Made by a program: the position numbers and the translations under genes. Source: Vallitalea sp. (GTDB taxonomy: Bacteria; Bacillota; Clostridia; Lachnospirales; Vallitaleaceae). Taken from it: a DNA stretch of 51,775 nucleotides. Positions 43,692 through 51,775 of the stretch are shown here, piece after piece (the stretch's first letter is position 1; each line of letters starts with the position of its first letter). Under the pieces are notes generated by a model that was not told the origin of the DNA, did not search any database, and saw only the letters and a program-made list of their open reading frames with translations. The stretch is taken from contig JAOARM010000021.1 of assembly GCA_025210515.1 (NCBI GenBank), positions 1-51,775 of the forward strand, given 5' to 3'.

Positions 43692-43855
43692 TTGCTTACC
43701 TCCTTATTATACAGTGTAAATTATTAACAAATTATTTTGAATTTATTAAACAAATTACTTTATAATATATATATATAAATTGAACCTACTGTTATAGATT
43801 ACAAATTATATTCTGTTATTATATAAAACTATTAATCATCTCAATACAATTCAAT

Positions 43856-44557
43856 TCAATTTATAAGAGCATTAAAAATTGATTTTATATTTTTAGCATC
43901 TACTTCTAAAAAATTATGACTAATACCAATGTACCCTAGTTCATGTGCATCTGAGGACTGAATAATTTTATAGTTTGTGTATAATTTTATATATTTATCT
44001 AACTGAGAAAATCTAGAAATTTCTAATATAGAAGTATTAAGGTCGTCTGGTATCATCCCTAAATTTGATATAACGCTATAACTTGGTCTGTCAATATGTG
44101 CCAAAATGGCGATACCATTGTATTCATGTATTATGTCTATAACTTTATTTAATGATAATGCGCATGCAGTCATTAGAAATTTATCTAGTTCTTCTACTAC
44201 ATCGTCATTTTCATTTAATATAAGTTGAGAACCAAATATATCAGCTTTATTTTTAATATTTGGTAATCCTTTAAATATTTCGGTTTGGATATTGTATACG
44301 CTTTCTAAGTCTAGAAATAATCCAACCACGTGTATTTCTTCTTTTGTTTCTATTTCAATTCCTGGAATAACAATAATGTCTTTGTCTTCAGCTACTTTCA
44401 TCACCGCTTTAACATTTTCACAAGTATTATGATCTGTAATAGCAATAGCATCTAACTCATTCAACAAAGCCATATTTACTATATTATTAGGGGTCATACT
44501 TTCATCACCGCAAGGTGATAGTGCAGTATGAATATGGAAATCATAGTATATTTTCAT
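43856..44557 (-). CDS. PHP-domain phosphoesterase
   Basis: 233 residues with PHP motifs: DFHIHTALSPCG (H8, H10), ITDHNTCEN (about 40-48), GIEIE, AHIDRPS and SSDAHELG near the end. These histidines and acids bind metals in the family. PHP proteins of this size are frequently found in clostridial hydrogenase (DRTGG, Hyd) clusters, though the substrate is unknown. GGAG lies 8 nt before the ATG. It precedes hydC by 164 bp. Confidence 0.88.
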   Translation of the reverse strand: MKIYYDFHIHTALSPCGDESMTPNNIVNMALLNELDAIAITDHNTCENVKAVMKVAEDKDIIVIPGIEIETKEEIHVVGLFLDLESVYNIQTEIFKGLPNIKNKADIFGSQLILNENDDVVEELDKFLMTACALSLNKVIDIIHEYNGIAILAHIDRPSYSVISNLGMIPDDLNTSILEISRFSQLDKYIKLYTNYKIIQSSDAHELGYIGISHNFLEVDAKNIKSIFNALIN

Positions 44558-44927
44558 AAAATCGCTCCATATCCTATTACTAATATTGTTAATATTTTAT
44601 CAATATTAAATAAAACCACAATAAATATTATAACAAAAGTCCTATTATAAGTAAAGAATGTCTAATTTATTTTGACTCTTTTATTATACCATGAAAGCTA
44701 CATTTTTCAAGAAAAAAACACAATCTTCTGTGTAAATTATAACCATATATACTAAGTAATATATGGAATTGGGCATATATTTTATGTAATATTACTTTTA
44801 CTTATCTATTTTAATCAATACCTATAACTATAATCATTTGCTATAATAAAAAATAACATTCTTAATATAACGATATTGTTAAATATTAGAATGCTATTTT
44901 TATTAATTAAATATGTCATTACATTAT
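44558..44927. other. 370-bp intergenic region between PHP gene and chemoreceptor
   Basis: No gene is supported. It contains the chemoreceptor terminator (44847-44902) and a small palindrome CCATATAT-ACTAAGTA-ATATATGG at about 44742-44766, and a short ACACA/TGTGT hairpin nearby. The remainder is AT-rich DNA with no clear promoter. Confidence 0.6.
44847..44902 (-). terminator. Terminator of the chemoreceptor gene
   Basis: AAAATAGCATTCTAATAT pairs imperfectly with ATATTAAGAATGTTATTTTT around a loop of about 14 nt, then TTATT on the minus strand, about 25 bp after the stop. Confidence 0.75.
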
Positions 44928-46418
44928 TTACTTAGTCACAAGTTCTTCAGAAGTTTTATTTAAACTTTCTAGTATTTTATTTCCTTTTTCTGACAAAGAT
45001 ATATATTGATATGTAAGAGATACTGCACTTTCTGAAGTACTATAATTTTCTTGTGTAATTGCTGAGAGATTATTAGCTGAACCTACGATATTTTTATTTT
45101 CTTCAACAATATCAATAATCTTCTTTGATAGTAAATCAATATTTTTGCTATTGTCTATAGTACTATTTTTAACAGTTTCAAATATATTCTTAGTATCTTG
45201 AACTAATGTATTTTGCTCTTTGCTTATTTCATTTAATTTTTCATAAGAATTTATTGATTTATCTGTTTGCCTTTGTAGTTCAGATATAATTGATGTAATA
45301 TTATTTACTGATTTTGATGATTGTTCTGCTAACTGTCTTATTTCATCTGCAACAACCGCAAAACCTTTTCCTGCTTCTCCTACTCTCGCCGCTTCTATAG
45401 CTGCATTTAATGCTAGAAGATTAGTTTGATCCGCAAAACTGTTGATTGATTCAATTATAGCAACTATATTATCTGATTTTTGTTTTAACTCTTGCATTAT
45501 TTTATATGTTTGAGAATTATTCTTGTTAGAAACATCATTATTATTATATAATGTTTTAACAATTTCCATTCCATTATTAATTATTGATTCCATCTCTTTT
45601 GATGTATTACTTATTGATACTGATGTATCAGAAGCTTCTTTTATCATTTGTTGAATATTAGTTGTTGACTCAAGCTGACGCTCAGTGTTTTCTGCTCCTT
45701 CTCTAGCACCTTCTTTTATTTGTTCTACAGATTGTTCCATATCTTTTGACATAATACTCATATCTTCCATAATGTCATTAAGGTCACTAGAATTACTATA
45801 AATAACTTTACTTGTTTTAATTAATTTGTTTACCATCTCATTTTGTTCTTCTTTGGATTTCTCCAGATTATCAATCATAATTCTATTTCTTTTCATCATA
45901 CTATGTAAAATCTTAGCACCAATGTAACTACTAAGTGTAAATACAATTATTATTAATACTATATATAAATATATTGACTTATCTAAACTTGAAATATTAT
46001 CATATTTCATAAGCTCTATTACTTTATACATTGTTATTACAAAAATAGTAGTACCTGCTGCTACTATTGATTTATATCTTCCTAAGAACACTAACAAAGC
46101 TATCATAGGAAACATTCCAGTAAAAGTAGTTAAGCTTTGGCTTGTATAATATATATAAGCCCAACCAATTATCATAGGAATTAAAGTTAAATAAATAGTA
46201 ATATCTGGTTTTACGCCTTTTTTGTTAATTATAAAAGTAATAGTTATTGTTGGAACAAGTACTAATAACATAAAAATTAATTCTTTTAATGTGCGATTTC
46301 CCATCGTGTAACCTAAAAAAGTTTGTAATATCATTAATGATTCGATACCACATACGATATACGAATAATACTTGTACCTTTTTTGTTCATGTGTTATATT
46401 ATTTATCCCCATCCTCAT
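44928..46418 (-). CDS. Methyl-accepting chemotaxis protein with multi-helix membrane sensor
   Basis: About 496 residues. Six hydrophobic segments occupy roughly the first 180 residues, with no large periplasmic domain, so sensing is probably within or at the membrane. A coiled-coil linker is followed by the signalling domain, with the conserved hairpin tip around [20 protein letters not shown] and [17 protein letters not shown], where CheA and CheW bind. I choose the ATG at 46418 (GAGGTG upstream; a sigma-A promoter lies only about 25 bp before it). An in-frame extension to 46556 crosses that promoter and is unlikely. Confidence 0.93.
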   Translation of the reverse strand: MRMGINNITHEQKRYKYYSYIVCGIESLMILQTFLGYTMGNRTLKELIFMLLVLVPTITITFIINKKGVKPDITIYLTLIPMIIGWAYIYYTSQSLTTFTGMFPMIALLVFLGRYKSIVAAGTTIFVITMYKVIELMKYDNISSLDKSIYLYIVLIIIVFTLSSYIGAKILHSMMKRNRIMIDNLEKSKEEQNEMVNKLIKTSKVIYSNSSDLNDIMEDMSIMSKDMEQSVEQIKEGAREGAENTERQLESTTNIQQMIKEASDTSVSISNTSKEMESIINNGMEIVKTLYNNNDVSNKNNSQTYKIMQELKQKSDNIVAIIESINSFADQTNLLALNAAIEAARVGEAGKGFAVVADEIRQLAEQSSKSVNNITSIISELQRQTDKSINSYEKLNEISKEQNTLVQDTKNIFETVKNSTIDNSKNIDLLSKKIIDIVEENKNIVGSANNLSAITQENYSTSESAVSLTYQYISLSEKGNKILESLNKTSEELVTK

Positions 46419-46446
46419 TACACCTCTACTTATATTAATGTATTCA

Positions 46447-46475
46447 ATTATATTACATATTTTAGTATTTTTCAA
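46447..46475 (-). promoter_or_regulatory. sigma-A promoter of the chemoreceptor gene
   Basis: Minus-strand -35 TTGAAA (46470-46475), 17-bp spacer, perfect -10 TATAAT (46447-46452), about 30 bp before the ATG. It confirms the shorter start. Confidence 0.75.
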
Positions 46476-46589
46476 TATTATTTCAATATTGATAATAACT
46501 GATAAAATAAATAATTGTATACAAAAATCATAATGAAAATGAGAGTCAACCCGCATATTTTCTATTAATACTTATAATAACAATTATAG

Positions 46590-49418
46590 TTAGGATAGTA
46601 CTTTTTTAAGAAACTGTCCTGTATGAGATTGTTTAGATTTAACAATTTGTTCTGGAGTTCCCTGAGCTATGACCATCCCTCCTTGGTCACCACCTTCTGG
46701 ACCTAAATCTATAATATAATCAGCCGTTTTAATAACATCCAAATTATGCTCAATAACTAATACTGTATTTCCTGCTTCTACTAAACGCTGTAATATTACA
46801 ATAAGTTTATTAACATCTTCAAAATGAAGTCCAGTTGTTGGTTCATCTAATATATACATAGTTTTTCCTGTACTTCTTTTACTTAACTCAGTGGCTAGTT
46901 TTACTCTCTGTGCTTCTCCACCAGATAATGTAGTTGATGGTTGCCCTAATTTTACATAAGATAATCCAACATCATATAATGTCTGTAGTTTTTTCTTAAT
47001 TCTAGGTATATTTTCAAAAAACTCAAGAGCTTCTTCTACTGTCATGTTAAGTACATCTGATATATTTTTATCTTTGTACTTGACTTCTAGTGTTTCTCTA
47101 TTATATCTTTTACCATGACAAACTTCACATGGAACATATATATCTGGTAAGAAATGCATTTCAATCTTAATAATTCCGTCACCTCTACAAGCTTCACAGC
47201 GACCGCCTTTAACATTGAAGCTAAATCTTCCTTTTTGATATCCTCTCATTTTGGCTTCAGCTGTACTTGCGAATATATCCCTAATATGATCGAATAAGCC
47301 CGTATATGTAGCAGGGTTAGATCTAGGAGTTCTGCCAATTGGTGATTGATCAATATCAATTACTTTATCTAGGTGTTCAAGTCCTAACATATCTTTATGT
47401 TTTCCAGGTTTCATCTTAGCTCTATTTAGATCTCTTGCTAATCTTTTATATAATATTTCATTAACAAAAGAGCTTTTGCCAGAACCGGATACTCCTGTAA
47501 CACATGTAAATATTCCAAGTGGAATATCAATATTAATATCTCTTAGATTATTCTGTGATGCTCCAATTATATTAATCCATTTTCCGTTAGTACATCTTCT
47601 AATTGATGGCACTTCTATTTTTTTCCTACCACTTAAATATGCTCCTGTAATTGAATCTTCAATTTCCATAATTTCTTTTGCTGTTCCTTGTGCAACAACT
47701 TCTCCACCGTGAGCACCTGCTCTTGGTCCTATATCAACTATGTAATCGGCTTCAAACATAGTATCTTCATCATGTTCTACAACAATAAGTGTATTTCCTA
47801 GATTTTGAAGGTTTTTTAAAGTTTTTAATAGCTTTTCATTGTCTCTTTGATGAAGTCCTATACTAGGCTCATCTAATATATATACTACACCAACTAATCC
47901 TGAGCCTATTTGAGTAGCTAGTCTTATTCGCTGAGCCTCTCCGCCAGATAGTGTACCTGCTGAACGTGAAAGAGACAAATAATCAAGTCCTACATTTACT
48001 AAAAATCCTACTCTAGCATTTACTTCTTTTAATATCTGTTCACCTATCATCATCTGTCTATCATTTAATTTTATATTATCAAAAAATGTTTTAATATCTC
48101 TAATAGACATCTCTGTTATTTCAGATATATTTTTGTCATCTATTGTAACTGCTAATGCTATAGGATTTAATCTTGCACCATTACATACATGGCAAGGTGT
48201 GTTTGTCATATATGATTCGTATTCTTGCTTCATATAATCAGATGACGTATCTTTATAACGTCTATATAGACTCTCAACTAGTCCTTCAAAAGCAGTTTCG
48301 TATTGTCCAGATCCTCTTTCACCTTTATATTTTACAATAAATTTTTCACCTTTAGTTCCATACATAATAATATCTTTTATTTCTCTTGAATATTTTTCAT
48401 AAGGTGTAGTAAGTTTAAATCCATATTTCTTACCTAATGCTTCAAACATACTTCTAACATGACTATCATCATTTGACGCTGATGCCCAACCTGGAACAAC
48501 TATAGCTCCTTCACTAATACTTAATTTTGTATTAGGAATTATGAGCTCTTCATCAAACTTCATTTTGTAACCTAATCCATGACATTCTTCACAAGCACCA
48601 AAAGGATTGTTAAATGAAAATAATCTTGGTTCAATCTCATCGATACTAATATTACAGTCGGGACAAGAAAAATTTTGACTAAAAGTAATTGGTTCTTTAT
48701 CAATTACGTCAACTACTAATAATCCCCCTGTTAGTTTCATCACAGTTTCAATAGAATCTGTCAACCTTTTTTCAATACCTTCTCTAACTACTAATCTATC
48801 AATAACAATTTCAACTGTATGCTTCTTATTTTTATCTAGTATAATTTCTTCTGATAACTCGTACATATTACCATCAATCTTAACCCTAACATAACCACTT
48901 TTTTTAGCTTGTTCTAGTAATTTAATATGTTGCCCTTTTCTCCCTCTTACTACAGGTGCAAGCAGCTGAATTTTAGTTCTTTGTGGTAATTCCATAATAA
49001 CATCAACCATCTGGTCAATAGTTTGCCTATTTATCTCTTTTCCACATTTTGGGCAGTGTGGAATTCCAGCTCTTGCAAATAAAAGTCTTAGGTAATCATA
49101 TATTTCTGTAACTGTTCCAACTGTAGATCGTGGGTTTCTACTTGTTGTTTTTTGATCAATTGAAATTGCTGGAGACAATCCTTCTATATTGTCTACATCT
49201 GGCTTTTCCATCTGCCCTAGAAATTGTCTAGCATATGCAGACAAAGATTCTACATATCTACGTTGTCCTTCTGCATATATTGTATCAAAAGCTAATGAAG
49301 ACTTTCCTGATCCACTAAGCCCTGTGAAAACAACAAAAGCATCTCTTGGTATTGTTAAGTCTACATTTTTAAGATTATGTTCTCTTGCACCTTTTATTGT
49401 AATTACATTTTTTGACAT
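46590..49418 (-). CDS. uvrA: Excinuclease ABC subunit A
   Basis: UvrA recognises DNA damage and loads UvrB in nucleotide excision repair. The 942 residues contain two ABC ATPase modules: Walker [10 protein letters not shown] near 33, and a second GVSGSGKSS near 645. The zinc finger pairs CPKC..., CPDC...CEECHG and CEACRG...CEVCHG are intact. Both LSGGEAQR signatures ([10 protein letters not shown] and [10 protein letters not shown]) are present. GAGGTG precedes the ATG by 6 nt. It follows uvrB by 92 bp as an operon. Confidence 0.97.
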   Translation of the reverse strand: MSKNVITIKGAREHNLKNVDLTIPRDAFVVFTGLSGSGKSSLAFDTIYAEGQRRYVESLSAYARQFLGQMEKPDVDNIEGLSPAISIDQKTTSRNPRSTVGTVTEIYDYLRLLFARAGIPHCPKCGKEINRQTIDQMVDVIMELPQRTKIQLLAPVVRGRKGQHIKLLEQAKKSGYVRVKIDGNMYELSEEIILDKNKKHTVEIVIDRLVVREGIEKRLTDSIETVMKLTGGLLVVDVIDKEPITFSQNFSCPDCNISIDEIEPRLFSFNNPFGACEECHGLGYKMKFDEELIIPNTKLSISEGAIVVPGWASASNDDSHVRSMFEALGKKYGFKLTTPYEKYSREIKDIIMYGTKGEKFIVKYKGERGSGQYETAFEGLVESLYRRYKDTSSDYMKQEYESYMTNTPCHVCNGARLNPIALAVTIDDKNISEITEMSIRDIKTFFDNIKLNDRQMMIGEQILKEVNARVGFLVNVGLDYLSLSRSAGTLSGGEAQRIRLATQIGSGLVGVVYILDEPSIGLHQRDNEKLLKTLKNLQNLGNTLIVVEHDEDTMFEADYIVDIGPRAGAHGGEVVAQGTAKEIMEIEDSITGAYLSGRKKIEVPSIRRCTNGKWINIIGASQNNLRDINIDIPLGIFTCVTGVSGSGKSSFVNEILYKRLARDLNRAKMKPGKHKDMLGLEHLDKVIDIDQSPIGRTPRSNPATYTGLFDHIRDIFASTAEAKMRGYQKGRFSFNVKGGRCEACRGDGIIKIEMHFLPDIYVPCEVCHGKRYNRETLEVKYKDKNISDVLNMTVEEALEFFENIPRIKKKLQTLYDVGLSYVKLGQPSTTLSGGEAQRVKLATELSKRSTGKTMYILDEPTTGLHFEDVNKLIVILQRLVEAGNTVLVIEHNLDVIKTADYIIDLGPEGGDQGGMVIAQGTPEQIVKSKQSHTGQFLKKVLS

Positions 49419-49510
49419 ATATTCACCTCATTTATCCAATCATTTATTTCAATATAATAATATAAATAATTAATCTATTATTAGCTTTATTGATAGTAAT
49501 AATTATTACC

Positions 49511-51499
49511 TTAATCCAATATCTCTAACTGTTTCTTTAATAAGTATAGTTCGTCACGTAAGCTGGCTGCTCTTTCAAATTGTAAATCAGCAGCAGCTTG
49601 TTTCATATCTTTTGAACATTTTTTTATAAGTTTTTCTAATTCTTCTTTACTCATTGATTCTGGGTCTTTATCTAATTCATAAGTAGCTTCTGATTCAGCC
49701 ACTTTAGTTATTCGTATAATATCCCTAACTGGTTTGTTAATTGTGGCGGGTATTATGTTATGTTCTAAATTATACTGTTGTTGCAAATCTCTTCTTCTAT
49801 TAGTTTCTGTTATTGCTCTATTCATACTATCAGTAATTTTATCAGCGTACATTATTACTTTACCTTCTGCATTTCTTGCTGCACGACCTATAGTCTGAAT
49901 AAGAGCTGTTTCAGAACGTAAAAATCCTTCTTTATCGGCATCTAAAATAGCTACTAACGTAATCTCTGGTATATCTAATCCTTCTCTTAGCAAGTTAATT
50001 CCAACAAGTACATCAAATACATCCATTCTAAGATCACGTACTATCTCAATTCTTTCTAAAGTATCAATATCAGAATGTAGATATCTAACACGTATTCCAG
50101 ACTCTTTCATGTAATCTGTTAAATCTTCTGCCATACGTTTTGTCAAGGTAGTAATTAATACTTTGTTCTTACTCTCTATTTCTTTATGAACATTAGATAT
50201 TAAATCGTCAATTTGACCTTTTACTGGTTTTACAAAAATTTCTGGATCAAGTAAACCTGTTGGTCTAATAATTTGCTCAGCCATTATTTCTTCCTGTTCT
50301 CTTTCATAAGGACCTGGTGTAGCAGAAACAAATAATACTTGATTTAATTTTGTTTCAAATTCTGTAAAATTAAGTGGTCTATTATCTTTTGCCGAAGGCA
50401 TTCTAAATCCAAATTCTACAAGAGTAGATTTTCTTGATTGATCTCCTGCATACATTCCTCTAACTTGGGGAACTGTCATATGAGATTCATCAATCATAAG
50501 TAAAAAATCATCTGGAAAATAATCAAATAGTGTATGTGGCGGAGCACCTTCTGGCAATCCAGTTAAATGCCTAGAATAATTCTCTATACCTGAGCAAAAT
50601 CCTGTTTCTTTTATCATTTCAACATCATAATTAGTTCTCTGAGCTATCCTCTGAGCTTCTAATAATTTATCTTGTTCTCTAAATTCTTTTACAACTTGGT
50701 TTTTTTCTTTTTCTATTGATTTAATAGCTCTTTCTATTTTTTCTTCAGCAATAACATAATGAGATGCAGGAAATATAGCAGTATGATCCATATATCCTAA
50801 TATTTCTCCTGTAATTACATTAATTTCTGTAATTCTATCTATTTCATCGCCAAAAAGCTCAACTCTAATAGCTTTATCAGAAGATGTTGCAGGAAATATT
50901 TCTATAACATCTCCTCTAACTCTAAATGTACCCCTAACGAAGTTCATATCATTTCTCATATATTGTATATCTACTAACTTTTTTAATATCTCATCTCTCT
51001 CTTTAATCATTCCTGGTCTTAATGATAACACCATATTGTTATAATCTATAGGGCTACCAAGACCATATATACATGATACACTTGCAACGATAATAACATC
51101 TTTTCTTTCTGCTAAAGCAGCTGTTGCAGAGTGTCTTAATTTATCAATTTCTTCGTTTATTGATGAATCTTTCTCAATAAATGTATCAGTATGAGGGACA
51201 TATGCTTCTGGTTGATAATAGTCATAATAACTCACAAAGTATTCAACTGCATTATTTGGGAAAAATTCTTTAAATTCACTATATAATTGAGCAGCTAATG
51301 TTTTGTTATGAGCCATTACTAATGTTGGTTTGTCTAATTCCTTAATAATATGTGCCATAGAGAATGTTTTTCCAGATCCAGTTACCCCTAGTAATGTCTC
51401 AAATTTATTTCCGTCTTTGAAACCATCAGATAATTTTTTAATAGCTTGTGGTTGATCACCTGTTGGTTGAAATTTTGAATTTAATTCAAATAATGACAT
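49511..51499 (-). CDS. uvrB: Excinuclease ABC subunit B
   Basis: UvrB is the damage-verifying helicase-like subunit of UvrABC. The 662 residues are complete. Walker A GVTGSGKT is at about 39-46. [12 protein letters not shown] (about 92-103) forms the beta-hairpin that probes DNA. Motif DESHMTVPQ lies near 340, and the C-terminal UVR domain (about 625-662) binds UvrC. GAGGTG is 6 nt before the ATG. A LexA-type box and overlapping promoter lie upstream. Confidence 0.97.
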   Translation of the reverse strand: MSLFELNSKFQPTGDQPQAIKKLSDGFKDGNKFETLLGVTGSGKTFSMAHIIKELDKPTLVMAHNKTLAAQLYSEFKEFFPNNAVEYFVSYYDYYQPEAYVPHTDTFIEKDSSINEEIDKLRHSATAALAERKDVIIVASVSCIYGLGSPIDYNNMVLSLRPGMIKERDEILKKLVDIQYMRNDMNFVRGTFRVRGDVIEIFPATSSDKAIRVELFGDEIDRITEINVITGEILGYMDHTAIFPASHYVIAEEKIERAIKSIEKEKNQVVKEFREQDKLLEAQRIAQRTNYDVEMIKETGFCSGIENYSRHLTGLPEGAPPHTLFDYFPDDFLLMIDESHMTVPQVRGMYAGDQSRKSTLVEFGFRMPSAKDNRPLNFTEFETKLNQVLFVSATPGPYEREQEEIMAEQIIRPTGLLDPEIFVKPVKGQIDDLISNVHKEIESKNKVLITTLTKRMAEDLTDYMKESGIRVRYLHSDIDTLERIEIVRDLRMDVFDVLVGINLLREGLDIPEITLVAILDADKEGFLRSETALIQTIGRAARNAEGKVIMYADKITDSMNRAITETNRRRDLQQQYNLEHNIIPATINKPVRDIIRITKVAESEATYELDKDPESMSKEELEKLIKKCSKDMKQAAADLQFERAASLRDELYLLKKQLEILD

Positions 51500-51560
51500 A
51501 TAATCACCTCAATTTCTATACTTTTCAATTGTATTTTATAACACAATTTACTCTTAAATC

Positions 51561-51588
51561 ATTATATCATATCGCAAAAAAAATGCAA
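51561..51588 (-). promoter_or_regulatory. sigma-A promoter of uvrBA
   Basis: Minus-strand -35 TTGCAT (51583-51588), 16-bp spacer and perfect -10 TATAAT (51561-51566), about 65 bp before the uvrB start. The -35 overlaps the LexA-type box. Confidence 0.75.
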
Positions 51589-51599
51589 ACATATGTTTG
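51586..51599. promoter_or_regulatory. LexA-type SOS box of uvrBA
   Basis: Perfect palindrome CAAACATATGTTTG, close to the Firmicute SOS consensus CGAACATATGTTCG. It overlaps the uvrB -35, so a bound LexA would block initiation. Repression of uvrBA by LexA is known in this phylum. Confidence 0.7.
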
Positions 51600-51739
51600 T
51601 TTTACTAACTAGAAATAATATCCTAACATGATATAGGTTGAATGAAAAACTAAATTCTAGATTGCAAAAGAAAATTCTAGTTAACACGAAATTACTTTTG
51701 CACACATATTCCTGTATAATGGGAAGTAACAGTTGATTG

Positions 51740-51753
51740 CCTGCCTGTGCAGG
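51740..51753 (+). promoter_or_regulatory. Short hairpin in the leader of the edge gene
   Basis: CCTGC-CTGT-GCAGG lies between a TATAAT hexamer (51715-51720) and the ATG at 51766. It ends just before GAGG, so it could affect translation start. Confidence 0.35.
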
Positions 51754-51765
51754 AATGAGGTCATC

Positions 51766-51775
51766 ATGAATAAAA
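51766..51775 (+). CDS. Start of a plus-strand gene cut by the window edge
   Basis: ATG at 51766 follows AATGAGG by five bases, and a TATAAT lies 46 bp upstream. Only three codons (M-N-K) remain in the window, so the product cannot be judged. It would be divergent from uvrB. Confidence 0.35.

Noticed and set aside
46419..46556. 46-residue N-terminal extension of the chemoreceptor
   Set aside because: It crosses a good sigma-A promoter (46447-46475) and has no RBS; the ATG at 46418 follows GAGGTG.

Overview
The window comes from a low-GC, anaerobic, probably spore-forming member of the Clostridia, most like Lachnospirales relatives; I do not name a species. The evidence is AT-rich DNA with strong AGGAGG-type ribosome binding sites, an electron-bifurcating type [FeFe] hydrogenase operon, long-form Hpf with a sigma-H type promoter, an FMN-riboswitch-controlled RibU, a LexA-type box at uvrBA and a possible sigma-K type promoter at a cupin gene. 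Nearly all genes lie on the minus strand. The exceptions are ferritin, the cupin, a two-gene unit near 38.5 kb and a gene fragment at the right edge.

Layout, left to right. 1-636: the promoter and leader of an rRNA operon whose 16S gene would lie left of the window, preceded by two tRNA-Ser genes with their own tandem promoters. 0.7-7.5 kb: ispD, ferritin (plus), tsaD, a small anchored protein, RNase Z, a zinc-ribbon protein and transketolase. 7.8-12.5 kb: a Lon-type protease with a degenerate Walker A, then rimI, tsaB, tsaE and a YcxB-like protein. 12.6-13.5 kb: ribU with a complete FMN riboswitch, terminator and promoter. 13.5-17.8 kb: two envelope proteins, a cupin with a YPYP-rich N-terminus (plus), and a DUF2089/SHOCT-like/small-protein/holin-like operon containing a 52-residue gene not obvious from ORF length. 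18.0-25.0 kb: tex, then the aspartate-to-homoserine operon (ACT regulator, hom, proposed homoserine kinase, lysC). 25.2-31.9 kb: a sugar ABC operon with a ROK regulator and an 813-residue cytoplasmic phosphodiester-glycosidase-like protein, behind a promoter flanked by two 21-bp operators. 32-37.6 kb: cheW, prfB with its programmed frameshift, secA, a secreted protein and hpf. 37.8-38.9 kb: a DnaA-box cluster and a plus-strand pair (exported small protein plus membrane protein). 39.0-44.6 kb: hydrogenase hydA, hydB, a ferredoxin-like gene, hydC and a PHP phosphoesterase. 44.9-51.6 kb: a membrane chemoreceptor, uvrA and uvrB, and at the edge a divergent start codon.

Several genes form working sets. 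TsaB, TsaD and TsaE are three of the four proteins for t6A tRNA modification, with tsaD about 8 kb from the others. HydABC couples H2 to NADH and ferredoxin. LysC, Hom and the phosphoglycerate-mutase-like protein would carry aspartate toward phosphohomoserine.

The most unusual non-coding feature is a family of palindromic elements with GGCTGTC-type ends at gene ends. One expanded 177-bp copy at 18001-18177 has three nested inverted repeats. The least described coding feature is the ABC/ROK/phosphodiester-glycosidase operon. No CRISPR array, prophage or intact insertion sequence was seen.
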